Shown here in pieces: positions 49,301 through 60,100 of a DNA stretch of 64,000 nt. The stretch's first letter is position 1. Each line of letters starts with the position of its first letter. Location: contig CM069446.1 in the NCBI GenBank assembly GCA_035610835.1, positions 1,007,001 through 1,071,000 on the forward strand, read 5' to 3'. The DNA comes from Ophiura sarsii. Lineage: Eukaryota; Echinodermata; Ophiuroidea; Amphilepidida; Ophiuridae. Below the pieces are notes generated by a model. That model ran no database searches and was not told the origin of the DNA. It saw nothing but the letters and a program-made list of their open reading frames with translations. Made by a program: the position numbers and the translations under genes.

Positions 49301-49784
49301 CTGACGCAAAGAGATTTATAAACATGTTTTTAAACTTGGAAGTAAATTGAAGAAAATGACTGCCAGATGTGGGTCAACTTTTGTTTTTAACCGCCCTGGT
49401 TTTGTTTTCCACACTCTTACATAGCAAGAGCCAGATCGAGTCATCCATGAGCTGAACAATCTAGGAGTAGAAGCGTACCGTGGCGCCACTCAACTCGACC
49501 TCATAAAACCAACAACTCCGTCACGATCACCGACGTCTCCAATCACCCACAATGCATCTGAATTGATAGACACTTATCCCCACGAGGCTCACTATCTTAT
49601 TGATAAAGTGATCTACCTACCAGTCCACAAGCATGTGCCTTATCACTACTTAGATCAGATCTGCTTAGCAATGGAGGTAGCTTTAAGGAGAGTAGCGGCT
49701 GCACCGTTTCCTAAGACTGTGGTGATTGATGGGAAGACAGTGGTACTTAATAATGGAGAGATCAAGATGAAAAGTAAGCTTTGA
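40357..49784 (+). CDS. DegT/DnrJ/EryC1-type PLP aminotransferase-like protein, four exons
   Basis: The model is join(40357..40411, 44090..44915, 47449..47587, 49425..49784), giving 459 aa with all phases matching. Exons 2-4 are well supported. Exon 1 (MRTLRLTSILQKARCFNP, donor A/GTAAGT) is proposed because its phase fits and the basic N-terminus looks like a mitochondrial presequence. The family uses pyridoxal phosphate, usually to aminate keto-sugars. I see 'AHIYGRVSDIEGVV', then 'LEDNAEVFHG' with D163, which would contact the pyridine nitrogen. 'SFYSFGIIKPITAFGGAMI' supplies the candidate Schiff-base lysine K190. 'CNYWLFPVVV' and 'LGVEAYRGATQLDLI' form the C-terminal domain. The substrate cannot be told from sequence. 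Exon 2's 3' edge is tandemly copied in the next intron. Confidence 0.8.
41100..41720. repeat. poly(C)-type dispersed repeat, partial copy B, in aminotransferase intron 1
   Basis: It contains 'aaccaggttgattcagtaat', 'cctcctaaaccatttcccgt' and the same 3' tail as the copy ending near 63400 ('gccatgtgtaggagtg', 'gtgagc', 'cttgcgcaaacatg'). The long C runs of the other copies are mostly missing here. Confidence 0.65.
42475..42535. repeat. short inverted repeat
   Basis: 'cccatacgttggt' at 42488 is complemented by 'accaacgtatggg' at about 42519, with a purine-rich loop. It lies in intron 1 of the aminotransferase-like gene. Confidence 0.55.
43866..44003. mobile_element. palindromic TTAA MITE, internally deleted copy 2
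   Basis: TTAA, then 'tatgtgatcttggaatgtat', joins the left tip directly to the right arm of the family described at 25442. The right end reads 'atatgcctttaa'. It stands 86 bp upstream of exon 2 of the aminotransferase-like gene. Confidence 0.75.
44827..45857 (+). repeat. nine-copy tandem array of an exon 3' edge plus splice donor
   Basis: Units start ('gtgcataaattaagaggttt') at 44827, 44941, 45055, 45169, 45283, 45397, 45511, 45633 and 45751. Spacing is 114 bp six times, then 122 and 118. The first unit is the real coding end of aminotransferase exon 2 with its donor 'agaag/gtaaat'. The others repeat about 34 codons and the donor within the intron. Units 8 and 9 keep more of the upstream exon ('agaagcatttgtgcat' and 'aagcatttgtgcat'). 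A synonymous CTG/TTG difference alternates in units 1-6 (C,T,C,T,C,T), which points to growth by doubling of a two-unit block. Confidence 0.95.
45938..46910. mobile_element. foldback element in aminotransferase intron 2
   Basis: 'cagctcggccgtaatttggc' and 'aaaatagcgtaattcaaaaa' at the left are complemented by 'ttttgagttacgctgttttg' and 'ctaaattacggcccagctg' at the right. The motif 'cgctgttttgcc' recurs internally. No transposase frame is seen. Confidence 0.7.
47616..47990. mobile_element. palindromic TTAA MITE, copy 3
   Basis: 'ttaaaggtatatgtgatctt' opens and 'atgcctttaa' closes a foldback of 375 bp with the family's arms. It begins 28 bp after the donor of aminotransferase exon 3. Confidence 0.8.
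48723..49228. mobile_element. foldback element bounded by poly(G) and poly(C)
   Basis: The left arm starts in a run of 15 G followed by 'actcaaggaag'. The right arm ends 'gagt' plus 13 C. Inside, 'gtatacatttttggaaagga' is complemented by 'tcctttccaaaaatgtatac', and 'ccaaattttggcgtcaattt' by its diverged complement near 49086. The arms are about 165 bp. The homopolymers are therefore the element's tips. Confidence 0.8.
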
Positions 49785-50225
49785 GATCAGGGTGTATCAA
49801 CTACACACTTTTAGGGTCAGTTTATAGTTCTAAGACAAGGTAAAATAGAAGAATAGATTGCAAAAGTGGATGTTTCACTCTAGATTCATTTAATGGCAGC
49901 TCAGTTGTTGAGAGACGGGTTCTGTGTATCTATAGTCAGCGTGATCATAATGCTATGGACATATAATTCCACCAATACGTGCGTGCGTACGTGCTAAACC
50001 CGAAGTGTGTACGCTTTCAAAAAATGACTACGCATCCTGATTGGTCAATCTTGAAATTGTCACGCGCATGTGAAATAGCTTGAATTTTGTCCATAGCATT
50101 ATGAGAGTTATCCAAAGAAGTTTGTGTATTGTAATTGAATAATTGTGGACGCTTCGGCAACCACTGTTGCCTCTATCAACACATGATTGGTAGTGAGTAG
50201 TGAGTTAAGTCTGCTACTGATGCTA
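49785..50225. other. 3' flank of the aminotransferase-like gene; small Penelope-like scrap
   Basis: No AATAAA signal was noticed directly after the stop. 50143-50200 ('gtggacgcttcggcaaccac') resembles the inverted repeat of the Penelope-like copy at 3276, so it is probably a remnant. Confidence 0.4.
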
Positions 50226-50499
50226 CAATGTTAGAAAAAAGTGTTTGAACACTTTGTAGGTGTAATGTAAAATGTTCCCCCTTCCCCCCTGATCAATGTT
50301 GAATCCCACAATTTGCCCACCATCAGCACAGGGCCTCGAAACATTGATCGGTGGGGAAGGGGAAGGGATATGAGTAAGGGGATACTTCAGGCTACCAGAA
50401 ACAAGTTTTGATTTTCACGTGACTCAAATAGCGTGCCTGTTATGTTCCAATAAGCAATGGTAATTAGGGTCAGTGTTCGAACACCTTTTTCTATGATTG
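50226..50499. mobile_element. small MITE with 30-bp TIR, TA-flanked
   Basis: 'caatgttagaaaaaagtgtt' continues 'tgaacact' and is matched by the complement of 'agtgttcgaacacctttttc' and 'tatgattg'. TA flanks both sides. The centre holds C/G-rich sequence ('ccccttccccc'), as also seen at the tail of the SINE at 62078. Confidence 0.75.
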
Positions 50500-51281
50500 T
50501 AGTTTAGTTGCTTAGCAATGACTCTGGCGTTTCTAGATGTGTTTTTTTCTCCCGGATGAGGTTGTAGGGAAATGACCATACTATATTCCTGGGAAATGTT
50601 AGTACCTGTCATGTGATCGGAATTAGTCAATGAAATGGCTTGATTAATTCATGAATATTTATGACTTTTATGAGGTGTAATAACGTATACTGTGCAATCA
50701 TACATTGTACACTTATCTTTATACATACATAGTAGCACCAACCCATGTGAGGACCCGTATTAAAACATGTTTAAAAAAGTATAGAAGTTACAGTCAATCT
50801 GAGGAATTTTTTTTTACCATACATGTAGGGACATTTGTATGGTATGTGTAATGACGTCTAATCGAGGACATGACCATACACCCTTAGGGGGATGAGGACC
50901 CTACTCATATACGTTTTTATGCATGGAAAAAGAGAGGACTTCAAAAAAGGTTGTCACATTTTTTTTGTCCTCACATTGCCGGCTGGTAGGGACAAAGGTC
51001 CTCGGATTGGCGGGTTCAACATTACATTAACAATGATACAGATGAATTGCAACTGTTATAAAACCTTGGCGATAGATAACATGGAATCAGCCATTTTTGT
51101 GCCTTGTATAAAATTTGCAAATGAACATTTATATTTTTTAATATTTTAAATATAGAATCATATTGTTGCAATAAAATACTGAATCTTTTATATATAATCC
51201 AAGAACATATAATAAGGAAACTGTATCGCAGTGCCATGGGCTTATAGCTAGATTAGAAAAAATACTGCTAACAAAAATTGT

Positions 51282-51750
51282 TTTTTTCAAGCACTAGATT
51301 TTCAAATATCGCGGGATATGCTCATTAAGTGTTATATATCCATGTAAAGCTGATGTGTTCATCTTTACAATGATACAAAATTTGAAGGAATCCCTTGCTT
51401 CAGTGCTCAGCTACTTGTTTGAGAACATGGGGAGGTCACAATATGTGCCAAAATCAACACTATTTCATGCTCAAAAGACTATCTTTGTCATCTGTTCAAT
51501 GAAGTGTTACATACATTGACCACTACAGTGTAGTGTGATGATCTATTGAATTTTAAGCACAAAATAGTGTTGATTTTGGCTCTTTCAGATTGCAACCTCC
51601 CCATGTTCTCAAGCATGTGGCTGAGCACTGGAACAAGGGATTGCTTCAAATTGGATATCATTGTAAAAATGAACGCATCAGCTTTTAAATGATATATTAC
51701 ACTAAATGAACATGTCATGAGATATTAGAACAATTTGTGATTGAAAAAAA
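51282..51750. mobile_element. foldback element, arms about 180 bp
   Basis: 'gagaacatggggaggt' (about 51420) and 'gccaaaatcaacactattt' are complemented by 'aaatagtgttgattttggc' and 'acctccccatgttctc' (about 51560-51612). The outer parts 'aaggaatcccttgcttc' and 'gatgtgttcatctttacaat' also have complements near 51645-51680. Confidence 0.75.
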
Positions 51751-52179
51751 TTCCAAGCTTTTTTTGAGGAGTTTATATGTTTGTGTAAATTTAGCAAGTT
51801 TGACTTTGAATTTTTTAAGTTATTCCTCTTAATTTGTTAAGTTTTGACATTCTTATGTACTATATATATATAACAATCCATCAGACTTTTAGTACACACT
51901 CTAAATAAGAAAACAACTCATTCTTTTGGGGGTATAAAGAAGATTTAAAACAATTTGTGTGTGTGTCTGTTTGTTTGTTTTTCACTTTTTTGCTAAACGA
52001 TATAATTTCTAGCATGTGACCTGTTTTATATGAGTGTGTGATGTCATCAAGTCATTTATATTTTGTATATAATATGATTTGTTATTAGAATAACAATAAC
52101 AGAATTATGATAATTAATTATTAAATTCATGATCAATTTATTTAGCAATTGAATGAATGTACAAATATTTTCAAATATA

Positions 52180-52690
52180 TGCTCTAACACGCACAGACGA
52201 TCATCAGGTCTTTGCAACTTATGCATGGATGAGAAACTCAAAATCCTACTTGCCAACAACATCCTCAATAGGCGCACAGAGCTTATCTTGACCTGCCGTC
52301 ACGGTATCAAACCCCCAAATCGATCCAAGAAGGAAAAAAAAAATCCATAGCCTGATGATCGTCGTGCAGTAAGCACGCCGTGAAACACTGTGTAAATTGT
52401 GTTTATTACCATTTTATACAAATATGTTCATGTATTTATAAAGTACTTAGATGTATTGATTAATAATGTGTCAATTTTGCAGCAACATTAATTGTCATTA
52501 GTTAAAAAATATGACCAGTTGTTTAATTCGGAAATTTTGTATAAAAACGAAACAAGATGTGTTCCAAACAGTTTTGACATCCCATCGGATGTTTTTATCA
52601 ATGGTGTATGACCACTGATCCCTTGCCAGGAAATGTTGAATTTCCTGTGATATCACAGAATTATTGTATCCGGGTAGTACTTGCAGACTG
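52180..52690 (+). pseudogene. Penelope-like element 3' fragment
   Basis: The frame reads 'SSGLCNLCMDEKLKILLAN' and 'RRTELILTCRHG', the Cys/His motif block found near the C-terminus of GIY-YIG-bearing Penelope-like proteins, followed by a basic tail and stop at 52348. 52565-52620 matches 15960-16010 ('tttttatcaatggtgtatga'), linking both as remnants of related elements. The RT and nuclease domains are missing. Confidence 0.6.
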
Positions 52691-53024
52691 CTAAACAAAT
52701 CTCATTAATTAAAGAACAAACCCTCTACGGGCCCGACCGACCCATTTTCTTCTTCATTTTTGTATTTATTTATTTTTGCCCAAATTATTTTTTAACTGTT
52801 CAACATTTTGTGAACAAATTTCCATTTTTTTTCCATTGTGAAATTAAAATTTGTACAGAAATGTCTTCTCTTTAATTTGAGATATTACACATGAGGAGTG
52901 ACTGAATATTAACAGAGCTATGTGTCCAAAACCAAGTCGCATTTTTCATTTTAGCATCATTCTTCTACACGCAGCCTCCGTGTAGCAATAGGCAGATTAT
53001 TGCATTATGTTCCCAGTCCTTTAA

Positions 53025-53245
53025 CACTTTTGGACCGGTGATTTGACATTTTGCCGGTAATAAATCATCTAAGGATGTGTCTATTTCCCACTATGTGGTC
53101 CAATTAAAACACTGCAATGGACATAATTATGCCCCAAGGGCATACACTAACCGTCATAACCCTGAAAAAGGACCATATAGTCAGCGGTTGACAAAATCTT
53201 CGATTTATTACCGGCGAAATGTCAAAATCAACCATCCAAAAGTGA
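53025..53245. mobile_element. small MITE with 44-bp TIR
   Basis: 'cacttttggaccggtgattt' plus 'gacattttgccggtaataaa' is complemented by 'tttattaccggcgaaatgtc' and 'aaaatcaaccatccaaaagtg' at 53203-53244. The interior is unique. Confidence 0.75.
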
Positions 53246-53249
53246 TAAG

Positions 53250-54766
53250 GAATGGGAACATAATGGATTAACTTTGTAGTGACAACTTATGGTCGAGAGT
53301 AAGATGAGGATTGGGGCTGCTTCAATTGTTCAATGCAGCCGATACACATGAGACCTGTCACATTCATGTCGTGCATGTGAAAATGAAAACTGCACTATGG
53401 TTCATTATTTTTGGAATGGAGTTCTTAATTGTTAACCGATCTTCACAATCAATGTCTCTAATTGACGAGGAGAAATTTGTCCACAATTTTGTTATTCAAA
53501 ATTTTAAATTCGACCCATATTTCTAGAGATATGGGCGTATTTATTAACTAGTCAGTTTACTCTTTTTTCTTTTTGAGGACTGTAGTTCAGAAGGTGGGAG
53601 TGAATCTTGCATACCAACCTCTACATGTAGTCCATTTTTGATGATCAAAAATATATGCAAAAGATTATATTCTTACAAATATATGGAATACAAATCTTAA
53701 AAGTTTATGCAAATAAGTGCTGCGCAGGGTCAAAATTGAAGGTGTGCAAAAAAACCTATGCGTTACTCTTGCCAAGGATTCAGAAATATAGTTTAGCATA
53801 ATTATCTAGGACATCAAAATCTAATTTATTTCTGACCCTAGTAGTTATAAACAAAAAGGTAATTGTACTGTATTTTTACTCGAGAGGGGGGGGGGGGGGG
53901 GGGGTGCACTGGTGCACTCTGGTATAAAATATCATCCGTGTGAATCCACTCTCAAAAACTACCCTTAACACAGATTCTCAAAGAAGGAAAAAGTGACCCT
54001 TGACAAGGATTATAGCTCGACGAATCATACTCATAGCAAAGAAAATAGGTCCTACGGCAGAGTTTAGATTGAAAAAACGTATAAAGTAATTGTGTGATTC
54101 AGTTTTTGTTAGTAAATTTGTCCTAGGCTATAGGCCTAACCATTTTCAGCTGTTTTCACAATGATGACTTGTGACTATCGGCCCAAGCAACCCCTTAGCA
54201 CAGATTCCGGTTGAAAAAGACACCCTTATTCTCTGAAATAGGGGATTTTGAAACCCTAAGCATGAGTACTTTGTTTTCGTTCACGCAGATGATTATAACA
54301 TTATACCCAACTGTCTTTCCCAGGGGGTGTTTGACCTCATCTGAGTTTAATCTTCCCTGGCATTTTATCTTTATGTGTACTATTCAAGAATAATCAATAG
54401 CTTTGTAGTATCTTGTGTACTGGTTTTGGTGTCAAAATATACAAGGTTTTGTTATTATAGTGTGTAAATGATAGCATATTTTCTATTTTTTATTTTTTAT
54501 AAACCAATTCTCTCAAATGGTTTGCCAATGTTGTGTCTTTTACATAGTCATATTTAAACTACTTAACACATCCATATTTAATCGGTAGATCTACCTATCA
54601 TATTAATCATTGATGTTAACTTTTTGTAAATAAGATTGTTTTTCATGAAGTGCAATTCAAGTTTTTCTTTGCTTTAAAGTTCTATAAAAAGGCCCGTAAT
54701 CCAAACGCTGGAACTTTTACTTTGTCAGCTGAAATTGGGGGTGACGATAGCCCATACTATAAAATA
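53250..54766. other. no gene recognised; poly(G) run
   Basis: A run of about 19 G is at 53886-53904. I see short AT-rich frames and no splice-supported exon. Confidence 0.35.
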
Positions 54767-55075
54767 AAGGGTTCAACAAAAGAAAGTATACCACTTTGTT
54801 TACGTCATTTTGAGTAACATTCAATTTTTCTTTTGACCAAACAGGCTAGAGGCATTTAGATGAATCTTTTAGGCATAATTTGATACCAAATTTGCCCCCT
54901 AACAACAAAGATAAACCATGATTAGCACCATTTAAAGAAAAATTTCCTATTTTCAAAAGTCTCATTTCCAATACACAGCACAAGAAGAAAGGACCAATTG
55001 AGGTCTCTTCGGGTGTGTGTATTAGCAAGGATTGACGGGGCTATCGATCGCACAGTGCAAATGCGTTGAGTCGTA
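54767..55075 (+). mobile_element. solo arm of the foldback family seen at 4928
   Basis: Starting after TA, 'ggttcaacaaaagaaagta', 'ccaaacaggctaga', 'aacaacaaagataaaccatg' and 'gcaaggattgacgg' follow the left half of 4928-5971 in order. I could not find the second arm. Confidence 0.65.
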
Positions 55076-55749
55076 CGACATTGTGTGTGCGGGGTCGACC
55101 CTCGACTTGTTCATCCTTTTAACAAAATAAACACCTTATTAATATAGTTATCAATTACAAGGTCATGGGTCATGTTATGTGCATCCGTCCGTTGCACAGC
55201 TATTGATATTACTTGAATGGTAATTTTTTTAGAAATTGAGATTTGACATATATTTCGGCAGGACCGTAGGTTCTTGAGATATATGGTCAAAATGGAAGTT
55301 TGCAATATTTTATTCAATAATCGATTAATTTCTCGTGAACTGTTTTATATAAGTGCTAGTTATTACAACAGGCATGTTCTACAACAGCAACAATTGTACC
55401 ACGAACAAATGCACGTAACATGGCCCAAAAAACTGTCTAATAACTTTGTAAATAGATATGGTAAGATGTTGTTTTTTACGATTATATGCAGGAATTTCAT
55501 CATGATTGTTCGTAGAGATGTCCAAACTTCTAAAACACTTGATAAAAATTATACATTTTGTCCGTACAAATACGAATGTGATGATCTTGAAAAGATATTT
55601 AAAATCTGGAGCGTCAATGATTAAAAAGAAATACTTTCATCTGTAAGAGCACATGATACTCTGCCCATAATTCCTTTATAATGATCACAATGGCTAGTTC
55701 CCAATTCTGATGTGACAAAAGATATTGCTACTTTATTTTAATTCCTTAA

Positions 55750-55988
55750 CACTTTCCACGCGGCTATAAGTTTTACAATATACAAAACAGAATTTTTAGA
55801 AACATTTCCCAAATTTCAGGGTCTATCTCAAGGATTACTGAACCAATACTAGACATGTTTGTACTTCTGTCAATGCATTTCTCATGGTGGTTCCAAATAT
55901 GGTAATGAAATTAAATAATTTTGACATTTTTTAAACATTTTGTGAAATTTTGGAATGTCGTCTGCAGCCGCCTGCCGCATGGAAAGTG
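55750..55988. mobile_element. MITE with TTAA duplication
   Basis: 'cactttccacgcggc' at the left and the complement of 'gccgcatggaaagtg' at the right are TIRs. TTAA flanks both ends (55746-55749 and 55989-55992), as with piggyBac-type elements. A diverged relative lies in ZNFX1-like intron 1 at about 25915-26070 ('actgaaccaatactaggcat'). Confidence 0.7.
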
Positions 55989-56493
55989 TTAATATGGTGA
56001 AGTTATGGTTCTGCCTAAAATGATGAAACTATAAGCAGTCAAAGTCGGGGAAATGTGAGTGATTCACTGCCTAAATCGGGGGAAGCAGGTTCTGACCAGC
56101 CTTCTCTTCAAATATATCAATTATATAATAACAATTGATGATGGCCTATAAGCATGATTCTAGCAGAATCTATGACGAGCGAAACTTAATTAAATAAACG
56201 CGAGGATCAAGCAAATGATACCAGCCGAGTAATTGAAATGAATAAATAATGTATAGATTCGGACAAACTGGCGATAAAAAAGTTAATGTTGGATTAGTCT
56301 CATAATTTCACACATAAAGATCAGAAGTATTTACTTTTATATCCTTAAATATAAAACAGTCATGTTTCTTATTTTGAAATTGATAAGCTCCCCCGTTTTG
56401 GACCCAGTTTTTTCGGACACATTGTATATTACATTATGATAATAATCTACATAAATATTTACTGAAAGGTAGGCACCATATCTAAATAATTGT

Positions 56494-57100
56494 ATGGGTA
56501 TACCAAACTCGACACTGAAAGGGTTCTTTTAACTGAAACAGTTAAAATCTGTTCTGAACTTGCTACATGGAAGTATATCAGAAGTTATTAAAGAAATAAA
56601 ATGTGTTCCCTATGTATAGAGAATAATAGTATGGGCATATACCAAACTCGACACTGAAAAGGATCTTTTAACTGAAACAGTTAAAATCAGTTCTGAACTT
56701 GCTACATGGAAGTATATCAGAATTAAAGGTATATTATGTGATCTTTCTAGGGAACGCCCTCAACATTGAAAAAAAAATTGAAAGCAGATTTTCTTGCAGA
56801 TTTACATTTCTGATTATAAATCTTACATACATTCCAAGTTACAGGGCGATACGATTCTTAATTACTTCAAAACTATGGTTTGAGAGTGAAAATGAACTGT
56901 CGTGATAACACGACAGTTTATATTTTCACTGTAAATTCACTCTAAAACCATGATTTTGAGGTAATTAGGAATCGTATCACTCTGTAACTTGGAATGTATG
57001 AACGATTTATGATCAGAAATGTAAATCTGCAAGAAAATCTACTTTCTAAAAAATATCATGAATAGAGGGCGCTCTCTGGAAAAGATCACAAATGCGTTCC
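56494..57100. repeat. tandem duplication downstream of the WDR3 stop, second copy split by a MITE
   Basis: A block ('ataccaaactcgacactgaa' to 'acatggaagtatatcag') at about 56496-56600 recurs at about 56640-56720. After the first copy comes 'aaatgtgttccctatgtata'. The matching 'aaatgcgttccctatgtaga' of the second copy is displaced by the MITE to 57091, where it overlaps the WDR3 stop codon. Confidence 0.75.
56723..57090. mobile_element. palindromic TTAA MITE, copy 4, next to the WDR3 stop codon
   Basis: 'ttaaaggtatattatgtgat' opens the foldback. The arms carry the family's 'cattccaagttacagggcga' and 'gattttgaggtaatt'. The right tip is cut after 'aaaagatcaca', lacking the final 14 or so bases. 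The end is 10 bp from the stop codon of the minus-strand WDR3 gene. Confidence 0.8.
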
Positions 57101-60100
57101 CTATGTAGAGATAGCCAGTATAGCCCTGCTCTGCACAGTCTCAGCCTTCTTTCGTTTCTTTTTCTTCTCCTTGTATCTGCCGGTAGCATCAGCAAAGAAC
57201 TGCACTTCCTTTTGTGCTTCTAACTCCCTCTGCATGAATTGTAAACCAGCCATGTTGAACCCTATTGTGTCCTGTGTATGGGAAAAGAGAAGAAATAGTG
57301 TGTATGGGAAAAGAGAAGAAAAAGTAAAGGAGTAAGGCCTAAAAAAAAAGGGTTTGATTGGCGTAACATAGAAGAAAAAAATAGGGTAGGTAGGTCGGGT
57401 TTTTTAATTTTTTTAAAATCTATAAAACGTCTATGAAATTTTATATACCAGCACACATACCATACATACAAAAACAAATGGCACAAATACACATTTTCAC
57501 TGTTTGTTTTTTCTTTTTCTCACACACACAAAAAATGTAAAAAATGAAAATGAAAAAGAAAAAGAAAAATTAAATTAAAAAATTTAAAATTTAAAAAAAA
57601 AAAAAAATGTTTTGGGTCGGCGGTAAAAATCGGGTCGGTAGGGTTACACCAATCAAACAATTTTTTTTAGGCCTAAGTCAGTACTACAAGGATTATGCAT
57701 TCAGTTGGTCGGGTTTCCCAAAAAGCGACCAAAAAAACACCATGTTCTGCGGAGAAAAGGTCCTCTCAAGGTAGGGTAGGTCAGTCGGGCATTTTTTGTG
57801 AATTTTCAAACAGTCTCAAAGAATTCAAATATTTTCAAAAGTATTCCCAACATTTCTTTGTAATTCTAAAAAAGAAGAAAATTTGAAAAATATGGGTCGG
57901 TCAGGCCTATAGAACAGGGTTGCTTTTTTGTCACATATGAGGGGGAAAATATGAAAACCAATGCAGGAATCTGTCCTTCTCTGTCTCTTGGCCAGAGGGC
58001 AACATAAGAGTAGTAACATATGGTTGCTTCAACAAAATGATGTTTCCTTAAATTCGTATTCATTTTACTATGTGCATTATCTAAAACATAGTCCCGTGCA
58101 CCATTTTGGGCACTGGTGTATGTAGCATTATTAGTAAGTCTTTTGCCATCCTATGATTTCAATATATTCCAAACCTTACTATTGATTGAATAAGTGAGAG
58201 ATTAAGGGTTTTCGTTGGGATCTTCATTCCATACAAGTCACCTCACTTAAATTAAATTATAAAAGATTGGCCGTTTACTCAGGAATTTATTTTTTAGGAA
58301 ATAAGATACTTTAATTACTTATTGATCATATTTGACCCATGACATCAAAACAGACCAGTTGTCTCCAGAAATGAAAAATTAGATATGTCATTTTTGTGTT
58401 TCAAGTTATTCGTTATCTTTACAGTGACATCTTACTCTCTGAGTTAAATTAAACATAAAACAGATTTTATGCAGCTTGAAATGTTATTATAAATATGTTT
58501 AAACAGGTTCACCGTCGTGGATAGAAAAGAGACAATTATGGGAAAACAATCTTGACTGGGAATCGAACCCAGGACCTCTTGCTTACTTGGCAAGTGCCTT
58601 ATCCATTGGGCCACAAGACCTTGCATGGTAAAGCATCTGAAATTCAAACCTAAGTTCTATGTATTTTCCCTCTACAAGGAGGATGGCACTTGATTATTAC
58701 ACTTGTATAGGTCCTAGCTACTATGGGTAATACAGGCTGTCCCAAAATGATTAGTACCCATCGATGTCCAGAGGTCAATCATTTTTGTCATCATCAAAAT
58801 CGATGGGATTAGGTCCGTTTTTTTAACATCATCTTTGTCATACTGTACTATTTTATTCGAATTTTAGATCATGAATATCGGATTTATCAAACTCAAGATA
58901 CACTCAATTATGTAAAACATGGTGATTTCACCTTTTTGACAAAGTGCTAAAAAATGTGTGTGCTTTTACAGCTTGTTTGAAAGAAATTTGTGTATTCTCA
59001 TAATCTCTTGTCTACTCAATATAATCTTGTGTGTCTTTCTGTTGTAACTGTTATTAGTTATGGGTGTTCAAATCATTAATAATTCTTCTCCTTAATTCAA
59101 TTAACGGGTAAAAGAAGATTGTCACACATGAGAGACCCCATGCATTGTTTTATTTGACAAGTGTTTAGGGACTTCTAAATGAAGTGGTATTTGGTGAATC
59201 ATCAATAGCTTAGATTTCATTTTCACATTGGAGAATGGATTTTATGAGGTTAATCTCTAAAGGACTTCATCATTTTAACCAAGTTTGGAAAATTGCATCC
59301 CCAATATGAAAAAGAAGTCTAAGCCACTGCTAATTACCCATGACCACGTCTTTACCTGTTGGAATGTCCCTCAAGTTTAGCCTCAAAACTAGCTCATTAT
59401 AGAAACCAAGCTTGGGGTCGCTCATGCGTGATGATCCATTTTTACTCTTCAAATTGAATCTCAATGAAGAAGTATTATTGATTTGAACAACAATATGATA
59501 CAACATCAGTTTAAAATAGAAAGGAACCAACGATATTAGCAGATAAGAGATTAAGAGAATGTATTAGTTTCTTTCAAACAAGCTGTTTAAAAACACATTT
59601 TTTTGCACAAAAAAGGTGAAATCACCATGTCTTACACAATAGAGTGTAACTTCATTAAAATAAGTCTGATATTCATGATCTAAAATTCTAATGAAAGGGT
59701 TGAGTATAGCAAATATGATAGAAAAACAACTGATCTAATTAAATTGATTTTGATGATGAAAACATTTATTGAACTAAGGGGATCGATGGGTACCAATCAT
59801 TTTGGGACAGCCTGTACTTGTGGCAGGAGACTGGGAAACGTGATCGCTTAGGTTTGAATTTCAGATGCTTTACCATGCGAGGTCTTTTGGCCCAATGGAT
59901 AAGGCACTTGCCAAGTAAGCAAGAGGTCCTGGGTTCGATTCCCTGAAGAGATTGTTTTCCCATAATTGTCTCTTTTCTATCAACGACGGCGAACCTGTTT
60001 AAAATATTTATAATTTGTTTAATACCCGTCGTATATGCTTGTTTTTTCTATGTATTGAAATGTTATACTTTTTTTATCATCTTCTTTTGCTATTTCCTGC

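Larger units (their letters stand above)
58503..60003. repeat. 1.5-kb foldback with tRNA-like sequence in both outer arms
   Basis: The outer arms (about 58503-58655 and 59850-60003) are inverted copies of each other, ending 'aaacaggttcaccg' and 'cgaacctgttt'. Inside sits a separate TA-flanked foldback (58733-59814). Each outer arm holds a 73-bp tRNA-like sequence. The whole lies in the intron between the last two WDR3 exons. Confidence 0.8.

Noticed and set aside
51082..51180. AATAAA at about 51170 as the aminotransferase poly(A) signal
   Set aside because: It is 1.4 kb downstream with foldback material between, and nothing links it to the gene.
58551..58625. Functional tRNA gene
   Set aside because: U33 is replaced by A, the acceptor stem has two G-T pairs, and the sequence lies in a repeat arm with a degraded inverted partner. 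It is listed only as tRNA-like.
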